Positions 1 through 10,972 are shown, counted from the first letter of the stretch. The stretch: DNA of 64,000 nt from Limnanthes douglasii subsp. nivea (GCA_036936605.1 JAUPFV010000004.1:92034334-92098333); one strand, 5' to 3'. Program-made: numbers and translations. Notes: generated from the sequence alone by a model not told the origin.

Positions 1-96
1 ACAGAAAAACATTTTCGGAAACACAGACTCCTTAAAATTAAAACCGTAAAGGAATATATAATTTACTGTTAAAAATAAAATATAGTCTATGCATAC

Positions 97-206
97 AACT
101 TAAGGCCCTTGAGGAATCTTTCTTGCTGTTCACCCCTCCAGTTCTCTCTTCGTTTGGGCTTGGTATAAAATTTTCGAGTCTTTCCAATGCTATCTTGATC
201 TTTCAT
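97..206 (-). pseudogene. Exon 1 remnant of SHAQKYF-type MYB (REVEILLE-like)
   Basis: Read on the minus strand from an ATG at 206, this encodes MKDQDSIGKTRKFYTKPKRR followed by a weak first MYB helix (ENWRGEQQERFLKGL). It aligns with exon 1 of the MYB gene at 34987-35664 and ends at the same kind of GTATGC donor (GT at 95-96). The length is 110 nt against 104 nt in the intact gene, a two-codon difference. Tryptophan 1 of the MYB repeat is kept, but the usual acidic TPEE is replaced by RGEQ. Exons 2 and 3 would lie left of the window; the paralog at 46287-47676 shows them and is broken, so I treat this one as a pseudogene fragment. Confidence 0.7.
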
Positions 207-1306
207 TCTGGATACAAAACTGGTGGCTAGGATCATTAAAGGTGGTAAAGATTCAAGAACTTGTGTTTTGGCATTACTAAAGGTGGTAAAGATTAAAAAA
301 CTGGTGGTCGGGATCACTAAATGTGGTAAAGATTCAACAATTTTGGTTTGGTTTTGTAAAAATAGTTTGAATTAGATATTGTATGTGTCATAATCAATTA
401 TTTTGTTTAAATATTAGCAGATGGATACTTGGTTTGGTTTGAATTAGTACATGAGGAGCCACATCAAATATCTATCTATCTATATACTATCAGTTATAAA
501 TTTATTAAAAAAACAATAAAATCTAATAAATCTAAACGGAATCATTACCTTAAATAAAACTTCTAAAGATCGAGAGCCACATGGACTTCTTTTTTCCATG
601 TCAAATTTCGTCGAACATATAGAGTGCACCATATGATACAAATAAAAATAAAAACAGAGTCACCGGAGGTACTTGAGTAGTCAAACTCGTCAGGAAGAAC
701 GAGCGAACTCAGTGCAAACTGACTAGGTGTAGTATATTCCGACTTAATTTTTTTTAGGTTTTCCTTTTCTTCCTTGATAAAAAAAGAAAAGTAAGCTCAT
801 TCTTTGAAAGTATCAGCCATTGAGAGAAGACATAGAGAGAACGACTCTAGAGATAGAGTGATTAGTTTTTACTTGACCTCGTTAATGACTATAACCGTTT
901 CTAGAAAATTAATAGAACATGAAACAATAAATGCTAATCCGCTTTAATAAAAAAATACTCATAAAAATGATACGCATATTGCCTACCGAATTAAAGTATT
1001 TATTAGTACATTTTTACTTTAAAAGTAACAAATTTTATTAATGTAAGATTTTTCAATAGAGTTGAACTTAGTTACAAATTTGTTTAAACATTTTAAGATT
1101 TTAATTTTAATTTGATTCTTCTTTCAATAGCACAATAGCTGCAATGCCAAACTCCTATTCGCTTTCATTATGAACTAGTCGTTAATATCTTGTTGAGATA
1201 TATGAGTTTCATCCTCAATCTTGCTGGACGGGAGATGTTGTAACATCGGAAACAATTAGTAGATTCAACATATAACAATTTGAAACAAAAAGAGGACAAC
1301 CTCGCT
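207..1306. other. Non-coding: MYB upstream remnant and unrecognised AT-rich DNA
   Basis: Roughly 207-445 resembles the upstream region of the intact MYB gene (35740-35915). The rest is AT-rich and shared with 13747-14800 and 47677-48785. I see no convincing coding region or RNA gene in it. Confidence 0.6.
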
Positions 1307-2000
1307 ATTCATCCAGATTTATGTAACCTAAATCAAGACATTCTGATAATGTAATAGCTGTAAGGGGATTAGAGATATTATTATTAGTGTAATCTTGTTT
1401 CATTTTACATTTTAATGTCCAACGGGCTAACCAGTCTGTCGTGTAGTTTTTAGTTCTAGAAATATGATTTATCGTCATTCTTTAAGCTAAGATTTTCCTA
1501 AAAAAATTGATAGCAATTTAAGGTACCAATGAGTATTTTATTTTTCAATCATTTCAATCAAGATAGAAGAATCACATTCAATGCCAACATGCTTATAATT
1601 ATTCAAGCTGCAAATAATTAGATCATTTAAAAGATTCATACTCTCAACAACAATAGGGGTTTGTTTATTATATCGCCTACCATAAGCAACACAAACATCG
1701 CCATTATGATTTCTAATTAAACTAAACCCACTAGACTCCCCATAAAAAAGACAAGAACCATCGGTATTCAATTTTAATATGTTACCAATATAAGGGTTCC
1801 ACTTTAAATAAATTTACTCTTCTATCTCTATTCAAATAAAAAAACAATCTAGTTTACTAAAATCATTTAAATTACGAGACCATATACTATTATTAAAAGT
1901 ATTAACAGAGTCTAACTTGGATAATATAAAACAGACTTTATCAATTATAGTTTTAGATGTTACAGGATGATTGTCAATTTTTGTTGATATATAGACCATC
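1307..2000 (-). pseudogene. LINE 3' fragment: RNase H domain, copy I
   Basis: On the minus strand this reads as the end of a plant LINE ORF2. It has an RNase H start with the first catalytic Asp in LNTDGS (near 1771-1760), a conserved Glu in the VESMNLL segment, an ECDSS segment with the next Asp, and a final HISRTKNYTTDWLA segment with the last Asp. It closes with a C-terminus resembling those of the two LINEs at 33754 and 42007. A stop after EMIEK (1538) and frameshifts near 1780 and 1500 make it non-functional. No reverse transcriptase is attached. The same piece occurs at 14800-15501 and 48785-49476. Confidence 0.75.
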
Positions 2001-2124
2001 ATCTAATTAGATATTATAGTTTTAGATGTAACAGAAGAAATAACATTTCTAATATGGATAGTTTTATTCTTGGAGCATAACCATCATCTAATTAGATATT
2101 GGTAGTCATAAATCTCCCAATCTT

Positions 2125-2515
2125 AATGGTTTGGTTGTACCATACTAGCCAACAAGTCGAGCAACAACATAATCCTCGACAACTTAAAGTTCATAAATGA
2201 TTATAGTAGCTGGGGCAGGTACAATTGGGGACTGATGATACTGGCTCTGCTCTACTGAGCTTGGCAGAGGTTGCCTACACTATACTTCTGGTATGTCTGG
2301 ATTCCTGGGCTTGTTTGAGACATGGATTTACGACCATTTCCCTATATTTTCTCCTGCGTAAAACTCTAAATTCGGTATCGCAACCCCTACGATAGGCAAG
2401 TATGTGCCTCCACCGTTTCGACAAAACCAAAAGGCTCAAAACGGTGTTCGAGATTACTAGCTACATTCACCGAGCACGATGTACGTTATAATTATCTTCA
2501 TATTTAATTTCCGTA
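2125..2515 (+). pseudogene. Plant mobile domain (PMD) fragment, copy I
   Basis: The plus strand, over two or more frames, reads GCTILANKSSNN, then FINDYSSWGRYNWGLMILA, then SGFLGLFETWIYDHFPIF, and last a segment like RDYLATFTEHDVRYNYLHI. These match, in order, blocks typical of the plant mobile domain of MAIN/MAIL proteins (GCT-I-A-K-S; YxWGxxxLAxLY; a LLExWIYEHFP-like block; LD-x-DV-x-Y). PMD is known both in host genes and inside plant transposons. A TGA follows LALLY and the frame changes there, so this is a relic. It faces the MULE transposase tail to tail, with roughly 100 bp between the two coding remnants. Confidence 0.72.
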
Positions 2516-2599
2516 ATAATTTAATTTACTGTTATTTGCTAATGTTTAAACCTTTGTTCATATTTTGTAGGTATTATTCATGCCTTATACGTACGTACA

Positions 2600-4165
2600 G
2601 GATGTTAGAGGTCATTCTGATGTAGCTTGAATAGATGCGACAGTGAAGTCTTTGGACATTTTTGAAGCATACTATCTGATAGCGAGATATCTCCCCTAGA
2701 TGCGAGTCTAGGACGAAACAAAATTCGTTCGAACATTTAGAACATGGTAGACTGTTGAATGTGAAACAACGAGAGAACTTTATCCCAAAATTGCTCAAAC
2801 GTACATAGACTTGTACCGATTGTCCGTTTAGGCTCGATTGAGCACTCTCCGCCCTATAACATATATTTAAATTATTTAGAAGTCTAAAAATTAATAAAAT
2901 AAAGTAATGTATATATATGATAATGTAACTCACCGGTTGCTAGTGTGGTTTCCTAAATGTTTAATTTTGTTTCTGTAGATATTAAGGAATTTGTGTTTCT
3001 AAGGGTCTATCCATTGTTTCATCACGTAATCGACAACCTTAGGACAATACGCGTAGGCTTGGTGTAACTCAGCAAGGTTTTTGTTATAATCTTCGATCAT
3101 CTCTGAATTGACTATTGAGGCATTAAAATTCTAAGAACTCTTTAGCCATGTCCGCTTTCGGTAAAACATTTTTAGTGTAGGGGTTAATGTTCCTATTGAT
3201 ATGCCAAGTGCATAACATATGAGATGCATCCCGAAATACATCCTCGATAGCTTTCATTAAAGCCAACTCCCTATTGGTGACGATAATATTTGGAAATATG
3301 CACATGTTATTCACCATCGCTCTCCTTAGAACGCTCAATGCCCACGTGCAGTTCTCTTGTTTCTCAGAGCTCATAGAACCAAAAGCTATACGAAAGGTCT
3401 TCTTTGTCGAAGTTTGGCCAACTATTTCTAGCACAGGCATTTTATACATTGGAGTCTTGACTGTGCTATCCATTTTAAGAACTTGAGAAAAAGTGCGCAA
3501 TTAATCGATGCTTGTAGGATGGGACAAAAATATTTAAGGACCTCGTCCGTTTCTTTGTTTGTTCGCTCCTAAGCATAGTACTCGTGCTCTTTCAACTGAC
3601 CGAATAAGTAGTGCATTTGGGATTTGCCAGCTCTTTCTACCAAATGGTCTTTTTGACTCATGTTGTAGATGGTACGCATACTAGATACATTTTCCGGATC
3701 TTTTAACTTCAAACCATGGTATATATCTCTTGGTCGAGAACCGATTTTTGTGAGTTTACGAACATACTCCTCCTCCTCCGCTTTTAGCCTCGCGACTCAT
3801 AAATGACCATCCAAGTGTAAGAAGGGTTGGTGGTTGTGTTTCCTATTTCTAAATACCGATTTCCAATAACCGGGTAGTTCTAACACTGGATTTCCCCTTA
3901 GCGTGAACGGACAACCGCATTTTTTTTACGAAAACTCACGGTGCTTCTTCACAATCCTCTGCTTGTAAACACCGTGCCTCCCACACTTAAAATATATCCT
4001 TGGAGTTTTCCGTCTTTACTACCATCCTCGTCTTTATCGACCAATGAATCCTATGCTTTTGCTTTCCTTGTAAACCCATGCAAGCAATTCCGATTTGGTG
4101 TAGACGCTCTCAGTGGTAAAAATTTGGCTATAATTGGCCAAATTACATGGTGCTTCTCTCGGTTC
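2600..4165 (-). pseudogene. MULE transposase (FAR1-like), copy I
   Basis: In order on the minus strand: an N-terminal FTTESVYTKSELLA segment (about 4110-4070); a FAR1/WRKY-GCM1-like zinc finger with RIYFK, CGCPFTLRG and GKHNHQP (about 4010-3790); a linker like the KDPENVSSMRTIYNM segment (3700-3660); and the MULE catalytic core (3475-3020) with MDSTVKTPMYKMP, VTNRELALM and MLCTWHIN. A C-terminal exon follows (2853-2600) with RAESAQSSLN. An 80-nt intron at 2854-2933 (minus-strand GTGAGT...TATAG) joins TSN to RAES in frame. Frameshifts and stops interrupt the reading. The second catalytic Asp, normally VTDRELALM, is Asn in every copy here. The gypsy element sits just upstream of the N-terminal segment. 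Confidence 0.85.
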
Positions 4166-4192
4166 CTACACAAAGAAAAAATCATGTAAATT

Positions 4193-4197
4193 AATAC
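4193..4197. repeat. Target-site duplication AATAC, left, gypsy copy I
   Basis: AATAC directly precedes the 5' LTR and recurs at 11788-11792 directly after the 3' LTR. The uninterrupted site in the related MULE copy at 17678-17682 has a single AATAC. Confidence 0.92.
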
Positions 4198-4573
4198 TGA
4201 TGAGTCCGGAAATATCTGTCACTCACTATAGGAACCGGACAGGGGAAATTCGGACAAAAGCCACCCACTGAACCATCCGAATTGGACAAAAGTACTAAAA
4301 ACTAATCACCTTTTGACTAAGTTAATTGCTAATCTGCTTAATAAACTAATGGGTTTTTGAATTCGACCTTGTTTCATAAGTTTGACCCGAAACCCCATAT
4401 GGCCCATAATTAAGGGTATAAATACCCAACCACTTTCATTAATGATAACAATGATCATTTAATACAACCAGACAGCTTAAATCTCTCACTACAAAACACC
4501 CAAACATTAAATACCTTTGAAACACCACAAAACACCTGACCAAATTACCCTCAGCCAAAAATAATCCACACCA
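4198..4573 (+). repeat. 5' LTR, gypsy copy I
   Basis: 376 bp, TG...CA ends. It matches 51646-52021 with about 9 differences and its own 3' LTR with about 25. It contains a TATA-like box near 4417. Confidence 0.92.
4417..4424 (+). promoter_or_regulatory. LTR TATA-box candidate
   Basis: TATAAATA in the context GGGTATAAATACCC, itself palindromic at the edges. It is kept at 11631-11638 and 61919-61926, and becomes TATAAATG at 51865-51872. Placement in the middle of the LTR, upstream of the primer site, fits a retrotransposon promoter. No transcript evidence is available. Confidence 0.5.
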
Positions 4574-4575
4574 AA

Positions 4576-4592
4576 TTGGCGACCACGGTGGG
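4576..4592 (+). other. Primer-binding-site candidate, gypsy copy I
   Basis: TTGGCGACCACGGTGGG begins two bases after the LTR end. A TTGGCG start directly after the LTR is typical of plant gypsy primer sites, but I cannot assign the tRNA by eye. The copy III counterpart at 52024-52040 has TA instead of CG. Confidence 0.55.
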
Positions 4593-4600
4593 AGGAGAAG

Positions 4601-4720
4601 GTGCCTGAATGTAGCATTCGAAACCATCAAGAAAAAGCAGTTCGGATGAATCCGGACGAGCAAGCAGTGCCACCAACTTTGGCAGAAGTGGTGGGAGAAA
4701 ACGATGAATATACGATCGAA
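4601..4720 (+). pseudogene. Gag N-terminal fragment, gypsy copy I
   Basis: This matches the first part of gag in copy III (52049-52168), including SSIRNHQEK-like and VVGENDEYTIE segments, and stops at the deletion junction at 4720. The remaining gag, with its capsid-like and CxxH zinc motifs, is absent from this copy. Confidence 0.75.
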
Positions 4721-4766
4721 TATGGCAGAACTAGTATACGAAACCATCAAGAAAAAGCAGTTCGGA
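4721..4766. other. Filler DNA at a 2.88-kb deletion junction
   Basis: Where copy III has 52169-55051, copy I has about 45 bp. The last 28 bp (4739-4766) repeat 4619-4646 exactly (CGAAACCATCAAG through TTCGGA). A templated insertion at a deletion is typical of double-strand break repair with template switching. Confidence 0.8.
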
Positions 4767-7401
4767 AGAACACACCACTTTCGTTACTCATATGAGCCTT
4801 CATTTCTATAAGGTGATGCCTTTTGGGTTAAAGAATGTTGGGGCTACTTATCAGAGGTCGGTAAACAAAGCTTAAGCTGATCAGATTGGAAGAAACATGG
4901 AAGTCTACATTGATGACATGATGGTAAAGAGTGTGGAAGAAGATTTACACTTGGCAGATCTGCAAGAAACTTTTGCCATCTTGGTAAAAGGTAATTTAAA
5001 GTTGAATCCAGAGAAGTGTGTTTTCGGAGTGCAGTCCGGAAAGTTTTTGGGGTATGTGATAAGTGAGAAAAGGATACAGCCTGATCCAGACCAGCTCAAT
5101 GCTTTACTGCAGATAGATCCTCCTCGGAATATTAAAGAGGTACCTTGGAGGTTGGCTGCTCTAAACCGTTTTATCTCAAGGTCTTCGGATATGTGTGCCC
5201 CGTTTTTCCAAACTTTAAAGGGTGCCAAAGAATTCAACTGGTCTCCATAGTGCGACCAGGCTTTTGATGAAATTAAAAAACATTTATCCTCCCCCAAAAC
5301 CTTGTTTAAAACTATTGATAGAGAGATACTGTACATATATGTAGTAGTCTCCTAATGTGCCATAAGTACGGTGCTAGTAAGAGAGGTGGATAATTATCCT
5401 CGTCCGGTGTACTACATCAGCAAAAGCATGATGGATGCTGAAAATAGGTATTTAAAACTCGAAAAACTAGCACTAGCTTTAGTAATTGCTGCTAGGAAAA
5501 TGAGACAATACTTTCAGTCTCATTCTATCATTGTCCGAACGTGTTTTCCCTTGAAAAACGTTCTTCAAAAGGAAGACGTATAAAAAAGAATGACCAATCA
5601 GTGGAGTTGGGGGACTATGATATTGATTTTTCCCCTTGAACTGCAGTCAAGGCTCAGTCTGTTACCGATTTCCTAGTTGAATTCCATTTGGACAGAGACA
5701 CTAAGCAAGTAACAGATGAAAAGGCTAAGAAAGTATGGGTTGTCCGGACTGATGGTGGATCAATTACCATGGGTTGTGGTGCTGGGATATGTTTAACATC
5801 TCCGTATGGCGACAAAATGTACCAGGCTATATGTTTTGCTTTCAGGGCTTCTAATAATGAGTCTGAATATGAAGCTTCTATAGTTGGTTTAAAGACATCC
5901 CTAATTTGTGGAGCCAAAAGGGTCAGGTTAATGAGTGATTCTCAGTTTCTTATCCATCATGCACAAGTTCAATCCAAGGCAAAAAAGGATTAGTTGATTA
6001 AATATTTAATCATTCTTAAAGAGGTGGCACTTAACTTCAAAAACATCACCTATGAGCACATACCCAGAACAGAGAACACACTAGCAGACTCTTTGGCCAC
6101 CATAGCATATACTGAGTCCTACCCATGGATTCATGTGCAAGAATGTCCATCCATTCAACTCAAACAGAGAAAGGAAAAAGAGGAAAGTTTGAATATAAAA
6201 GTGAGTCAACCTCAAGACTGGAGGTATCCTCTTTTTCAATACATTTCAGATGGCATTTTGCCCCCGGAAAAAGCGGTAGCAAGAAAAATGAAAAATAAGG
6301 CTTGTGGATTTGTGATCCTAAGAGATGTCATTTACAAGAAGTCTTTTAGTAGACCTCTCTTGCAGTGTTTGGGGATTGAAGGGTCCCAAATAGTGTTGTC
6401 TGAACTGCATGATGGTGAAGGGTCATGACACTGTGTTTATAGAGCTCTAACCCGGAGAGTCTTGTTGGCCGGATACTTCTGGCCCTCCATAATGGAAGAT
6501 GCCAAGGAATTGGTAAAGAAGTGTGATCCATGCCAAAGACATGGTAATGAAATTCATATCTCAGCTGTCCCTTTGGAGTCGATTTCTGAGCCAATACATT
6601 TAGCTTATTGGGGGGCTGGATCTGGTGGGACCTCTACCTATGGCTTCCGGAGGGTGCAGAACTATTATTGTTGCCATTGATTATTTCTCGAAGTGGATAG
6701 AAGCATCCCCACTAGCAGGAACTACTTCAAAAGTTGTTATAAAATTTATCTTATATAATATTTGCTGCAGATTTGGGGTTCCACAGAAGATAACCACAAA
6801 CAATGGGCCATAATTCGATAACAAGGATATGGAGAATTTCTGTGCCTCTAAAGGCATTCAATATTGCTTCTCTTCTCCTTTCCACCCATAGGAAAATGGT
6901 CAGGTTGAAGTAGCAAACAAGACCATCCTGTCCGGTTTTAAAAAGAATCTAGAACCGGTTGCTGGAAAGTGGCCAAGATATGTAGAAGAAGTATTATGGG
7001 CCTACCGGACTACTCCTAGGGCTGCTACACAGGAATCCGCATTTACCTTAGTATATGGTATGGATGCAATAGCTCCTATGGACGCAACGCTTCCTTCATT
7101 CAGAGTCCACGATTTTTCCGAACAGGCTAATGAAGTGGCAATCAGGAGTCAACTCGACTTGATAGAAGAAAAAGAAGTTAAGGCTCATCTTAGAGCCACC
7201 CACTATCAGGGATTGATGAGAAGCAGGTATGGTTCCAGAGTCAGAAGGAGGGATTTTCAACCAGGGGATAAAGTGTTGAGAAAAGTCTTCCTACATACTA
7301 CGGAGAAGCAGTTCGGCAAGCAAACTCCAAATCGGGAAGGACCCTATGTGGTTATTGAAAAGCTTAAGCCTGGCATATACAGGCTTCAAGATAAAGATTG
7401 A
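4767..7401 (+). pseudogene. Pol (RT - RNase H - second RNase H - integrase), gypsy copy I
   Basis: Domains in order: the end of the reverse transcriptase with VYIDDMMVKS (4900-4930); a gypsy-type RNase H relic (5300-5560); a second RNase H with TDGGS, NNESEYEAS, MSDSQ and TLADSLA (5740-6100), which keeps its four acidic residues; an integrase zinc region with CDPCQRHG (6525-6545); and the integrase core (6620-6900). The integrase has TNNGP where copy III has TDNGP, so the second catalytic Asp is lost. The C-terminal tail ends GIYRLQDKD. Stops at 5248, 5581 and 6889, a 4-bp deletion near 5592 and an extra G near 6610 break the frame. Copy III is the fuller version. Confidence 0.88.
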
Positions 7402-7945
7402 AGGGCCTTGAACCACCTCTGGAACATTGAACACCTCCGGTTGTATCTAAAATGAAATTTATGTAAATATTTACTTGTTTAAAGTCCATGTAATTATTAG
7501 GGGGCTTATTCTTTCCTACCCTGGGGGCGCGGGGAGGTTTTAATGAGGTGTCCGGGCTTTTTAAAAAAATTTGATGCCTTCTTGAAAAATTCGGAGTGGT
7601 TTGATTGATAGCTTCTTTAAAAAAAATTAAGTATTGCTGACAGACCGGATTGATCTGGTAGAGTGATGACCATTTAAAAATTTGTCATCGGAGAATTTAA
7701 ACACTCTCACCTTAAAATACTTGTAAAATAACTAGGGGTTATTTAAACATTAGCCATCAAAATTGGGTAACTATAAAACAATGCAAGAATTATGTAAAGA
7801 AAAACTGCCCGGCTAGCACCGGGGGAATGATATTTAAACATGTAAAATGCCTTGGCCATCCAAGGACTTTAAAGTTCAGAAAGAAAAGGTTTATCCCGAC
7901 AAGAGCTGAACACGGTTACAAAAATTCCTTGGTCATCCAAGGACT
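7402..7945. other. Non-coding spacer between pol and antisense gene
   Basis: It follows the integrase stop and precedes the 3' end of the minus-strand gene. I see no open frame, tRNA or clear hairpin. The same spacer occurs at 57691-58251. Confidence 0.6.
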
Positions 7946-10900
7946 TTAGTGTGACGCAAGAATTAGAGAAAAATAAAAGATAGTTAAAACTTTAAGGCTG
8001 GGCTCCCTTGGATGTTCCAGCCTCATCTGGTTTCTTTTTGGGGTCTTCGGGATCCTCATTTGGGCTCTCTCCAGTCCCATCTTTTTCATCAATGGTATCA
8101 TCATAACCACTGGAGAGTTTTTCTTATCACCATCCACCATCGTGTGGAATGGGATATCGTGATATTGAACGTACTGCCACAAATTACCGAGCGTCCTCTT
8201 CGAGAATGTTCGGTGGAAAAGCAAGACCATATCAGATTTGACTTCGGCATAACTCTCTTCTTGGGAGTCGATCACCTTGATGGTGTATTCATCAATCCTG
8301 GCCTGGATTGTCTTCTCCTGATCCTTTATCAAATCCTCTTTCTCTTTGGTGGCTCTAGACACAACATCTTCGAGTGAAATTTTGTCACTGGTTAGGGTCT
8401 GGATAACATTGTCCCTGGCCTTCACCTCCTCCTTCGAAGTAGAGAGATCTTTCTCCAAGCCAGAACACTTAGATTGGAGTTCTTTGTTAACCCCCTCCGA
8501 AGTGGCCAGCCTAGTGGCCAAGTCCTCTTTTCCCTTATTCAACTCCTCGATCTCTCTCCTTAATGCCTCAACACTCTGATTGGCGTTAAGAAGGTTGTTA
8601 GATAAAGTCACTATGTCTGCATTGAGTGTGTTGATAAGGGTAGATTGACTTCGCACTTGTCTCTCCAGGTTGAGCACCGGTTGAATGTTGCTCAGCAAGG
8701 AGTGAGTCGCCATGTCATTCTCCCCTGAAACAAAAAAAAGGCTTACCATTGAAAGTAACCATGTTCGAAGAGCTTGGAGGGAGGTAAGGGCAAGGAAAGT
8801 CGTCTTTCTCGAGGTCTCCAAAGTAAAGGCCAATCCCTTGAAGCCCACTGATGTCTACTCCATCAATGTTAATATCCCCTCCGTTACCCTCTCTGGTGTG
8901 AAAATCACTTGGGATTTGCTCTGCTGTATGGGGTCTGTTGGGTCAACTGGAGGAAGAGGCTCCGGAGGCCGGAGAGCTACTTCATCCCACTTGGAGATTT
9001 TCTTCTTCTTGGCTTCTCTATCTCCACCATCTGCTCCCTTTTTCAGTCTTTTTTGGGAGCGTTTGAGGGTTTTGGAGGTCCACCTGCCTCTTTGGTACTC
9101 TAAACTTCAACCACTTGAAGTAGAGTTGCATCAATTCCCCCTTGGTCCTGCACCTTCTGGTTTGCTGGGACGATCTCCTCAATACCACCTTGATCGACCT
9201 CAGCTGCATCTTGCTTCTTCTTGCCTTTCTTGCCCTTCATCTTACTTGGGGCTTTAGCTCTAGCAGGCAAGGCCAATATCCCATCCTTCTCCTCTATCCT
9301 CTACAGGATGACACCCGGAGGAGGTGGTGTGGTCAATTCTTCCCAAGACAAGTCTCTCCGGCCGGTTGTGTTCCAGAGGTGGGACCTCACCAGGTTGCCG
9401 GCAGTAAAACAATTGTGGAAGCGATTTCCCCATTTGTCGGCAGCCCAAGCATTCAGTTTGGCACAAGTTGTTTGCCCCTCCTCCAAGTAGTCGGAGAACT
9501 CCTTCGGCGACACTACCCAAAGAAAAAGAAGAGCATTTGAGTAAAAAGACTTTTTGTAAGGAAAGAAAAAGAAACATGATGAAATATTTACCTGTGCTTT
9601 TCCATCTGCTGGTGAGCATGCTTGGGTTGACACCAGCTTTAATCTTCCTCCTATTTTCCCAAGCCCCACTAATGAATAAGAATTGGGTCTTCCAATTCTT
9701 CTCCGATTCGAGCAGATCATCAACCACCTTAAAATTATCACCCATCTTGTAATGGTAGAAGGGGATGATGTGGTTCTTGTAGAGGCTGGCCACAGCAGCA
9801 AATTGCTCCATCAGAAGCGGTATTCCGGAGAGCCTAGAGGCAATGATGCAAGCCATGAGGGTGTACCAATCGTTGGGACTCAGTTGGCTTGGACAGAGCT
9901 TTATCAGATGAAAATATCTGACGATCACTGGGTCCAAGGGAAATCTGAGCCCCCAGTTGAACAGTTCCGTGTAGATAACTACTTCACTCAGCTTGCAGTC
10001 CATTCGCGTCTCCGGATTGACCAGTATCCTCACTTTGTCAGATTCTGGGATCCCCTACTTCGTCCGGATTCGGCCTAATTCAACAGTATGAATGAAAGCG
10101 TAGTTAATGTTTTGCATGGCTAGCAGATACTTTACGCTCACCTTGTGGAAGTAAGATCCCACTCTGCCTTCCAGGGACTTCGGCAGGTCTGGATGTTTTA
10201 AACACAACTTCTCTTTACCCTTGACCTTTTTATCAGTGGCAACTTCCCTTGTTTGACCGAAGACGTTGGCCTCGTATGGGGAATCTTCTATGATGTCCTC
10301 CATCACCTCTTCCATCACCATAGAAGGTTTGTCAGTTGTCGTTGGTGGGGGAGTGATGGTGGCTGGTTCAGTTTGATGTCCGAATGGTTGAGCATCACTT
10401 TCTCTTAATGATCTGGTGTACGGGTGGGGCTCGGGTCCGGAGGGCTCATTTCGAAGGCCTGTTCCAGTGGCCTCCGGACCTGATGATTTATCCTTAGGGA
10501 CTTTGATAGATGCCCCTGACCCTGTAGCTTTTTCCTTGGCCCCAGACTTAAAAGGCCCTGTTTTCGGGGACTAAAATTGTAAGACAACAGCTTGGCCCTT
10601 CACTAAGCGACCTGTTCTGTGAAGTGTAACTTTTTCTGAGGGGTTTTCAACATCTGACCCTATGGGTATAAATGGAGAGGGTCTCCTTGTGCTTGAAACG
10701 ACTTTTTCCCGTTCAACAGTGGGCTGTGAATCCTGAACCGAGGAGCCTGATACGATGGGTGAAAGACTTGGTTGAAATAACCTCCTGGGTCTGGAACTTC
10801 TAGCAGAAGATGAACCTCGATCAGCCTCTGAAGATGGTGTTTCAGACTTGTCGATTGGAGAAACTGGAAGACCCGCAGCAATGCACCTTTCTCGCTCACC

Positions 10901-10972
10901 TCTTTGTGTTTTTTCTAACTCCGAAAGATTAAGCCACCCGCCTTTTACCAATGCATTTCTTGCTGTGAACAT
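7946..10972 (-). pseudogene. Antisense gene of Tat-like gypsy, copy I (Transposase_28-like plus coiled coil)
   Basis: Minus-strand coding region between pol and the 3' LTR. The N-terminus starts MFTARNALVKGGWLNLSELE at 10972. A central block at 10033-9600 contains FNWGLRFPLDP and SPNDWYTLMACI, resembling the family called putative gypsy-type transposon (Transposase_28). An intron with GT-AG ends at 9513-9591 joins it to SPKEFSDYLEEG; the exon frames fit only after removal. After a basic Lys-rich segment near 9230 a long coiled coil follows (about 8650-8250), rich in heptads such as NLERQVRSQSTLINTLNADI. Exon 1 has in-frame TAG codons at 10571 and 10055 and exon 2 has one near 9311, all shared with copy III. 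A frameshift lies near 9030. The function is unknown; such antisense ORFs recur in Tat elements. Confidence 0.78.
9513..9591 (-). other. Intron in the antisense gene, copy I
   Basis: 79 nt on the minus strand, beginning GTAAATATT and ending TTTGGGTAG with a T-rich 3' part. It is phase 1: the upstream frame ends ...WKST and the downstream frame begins SPKEFSDYLEE. Neither frame is open on both sides without removal. The counterpart at 59801-59879 has the same length, but its last exon base is T instead of G. Confidence 0.75.

Noticed and set aside
2640..2720. Plus-strand reading VKSLDIFEAYY as a further PMD block
   Set aside because: The minus strand here reads as the C-terminal exon of the MULE transposase (RAESAQSSLN onward) with a fitting intron, which is the better explanation.
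4905..5336. Minus-strand open frame opposite the reverse transcriptase
   Set aside because: Shadow of the pol frame; the plus strand has clear RT motifs. The same holds for 55191-55649.
8712..9257. Plus-strand open frames of up to 181 codons opposite the antisense gene
   Set aside because: They lie opposite a minus-strand region with recognisable domains and a fitting intron, and their own translation shows no known family and Ser/Leu-rich composition.
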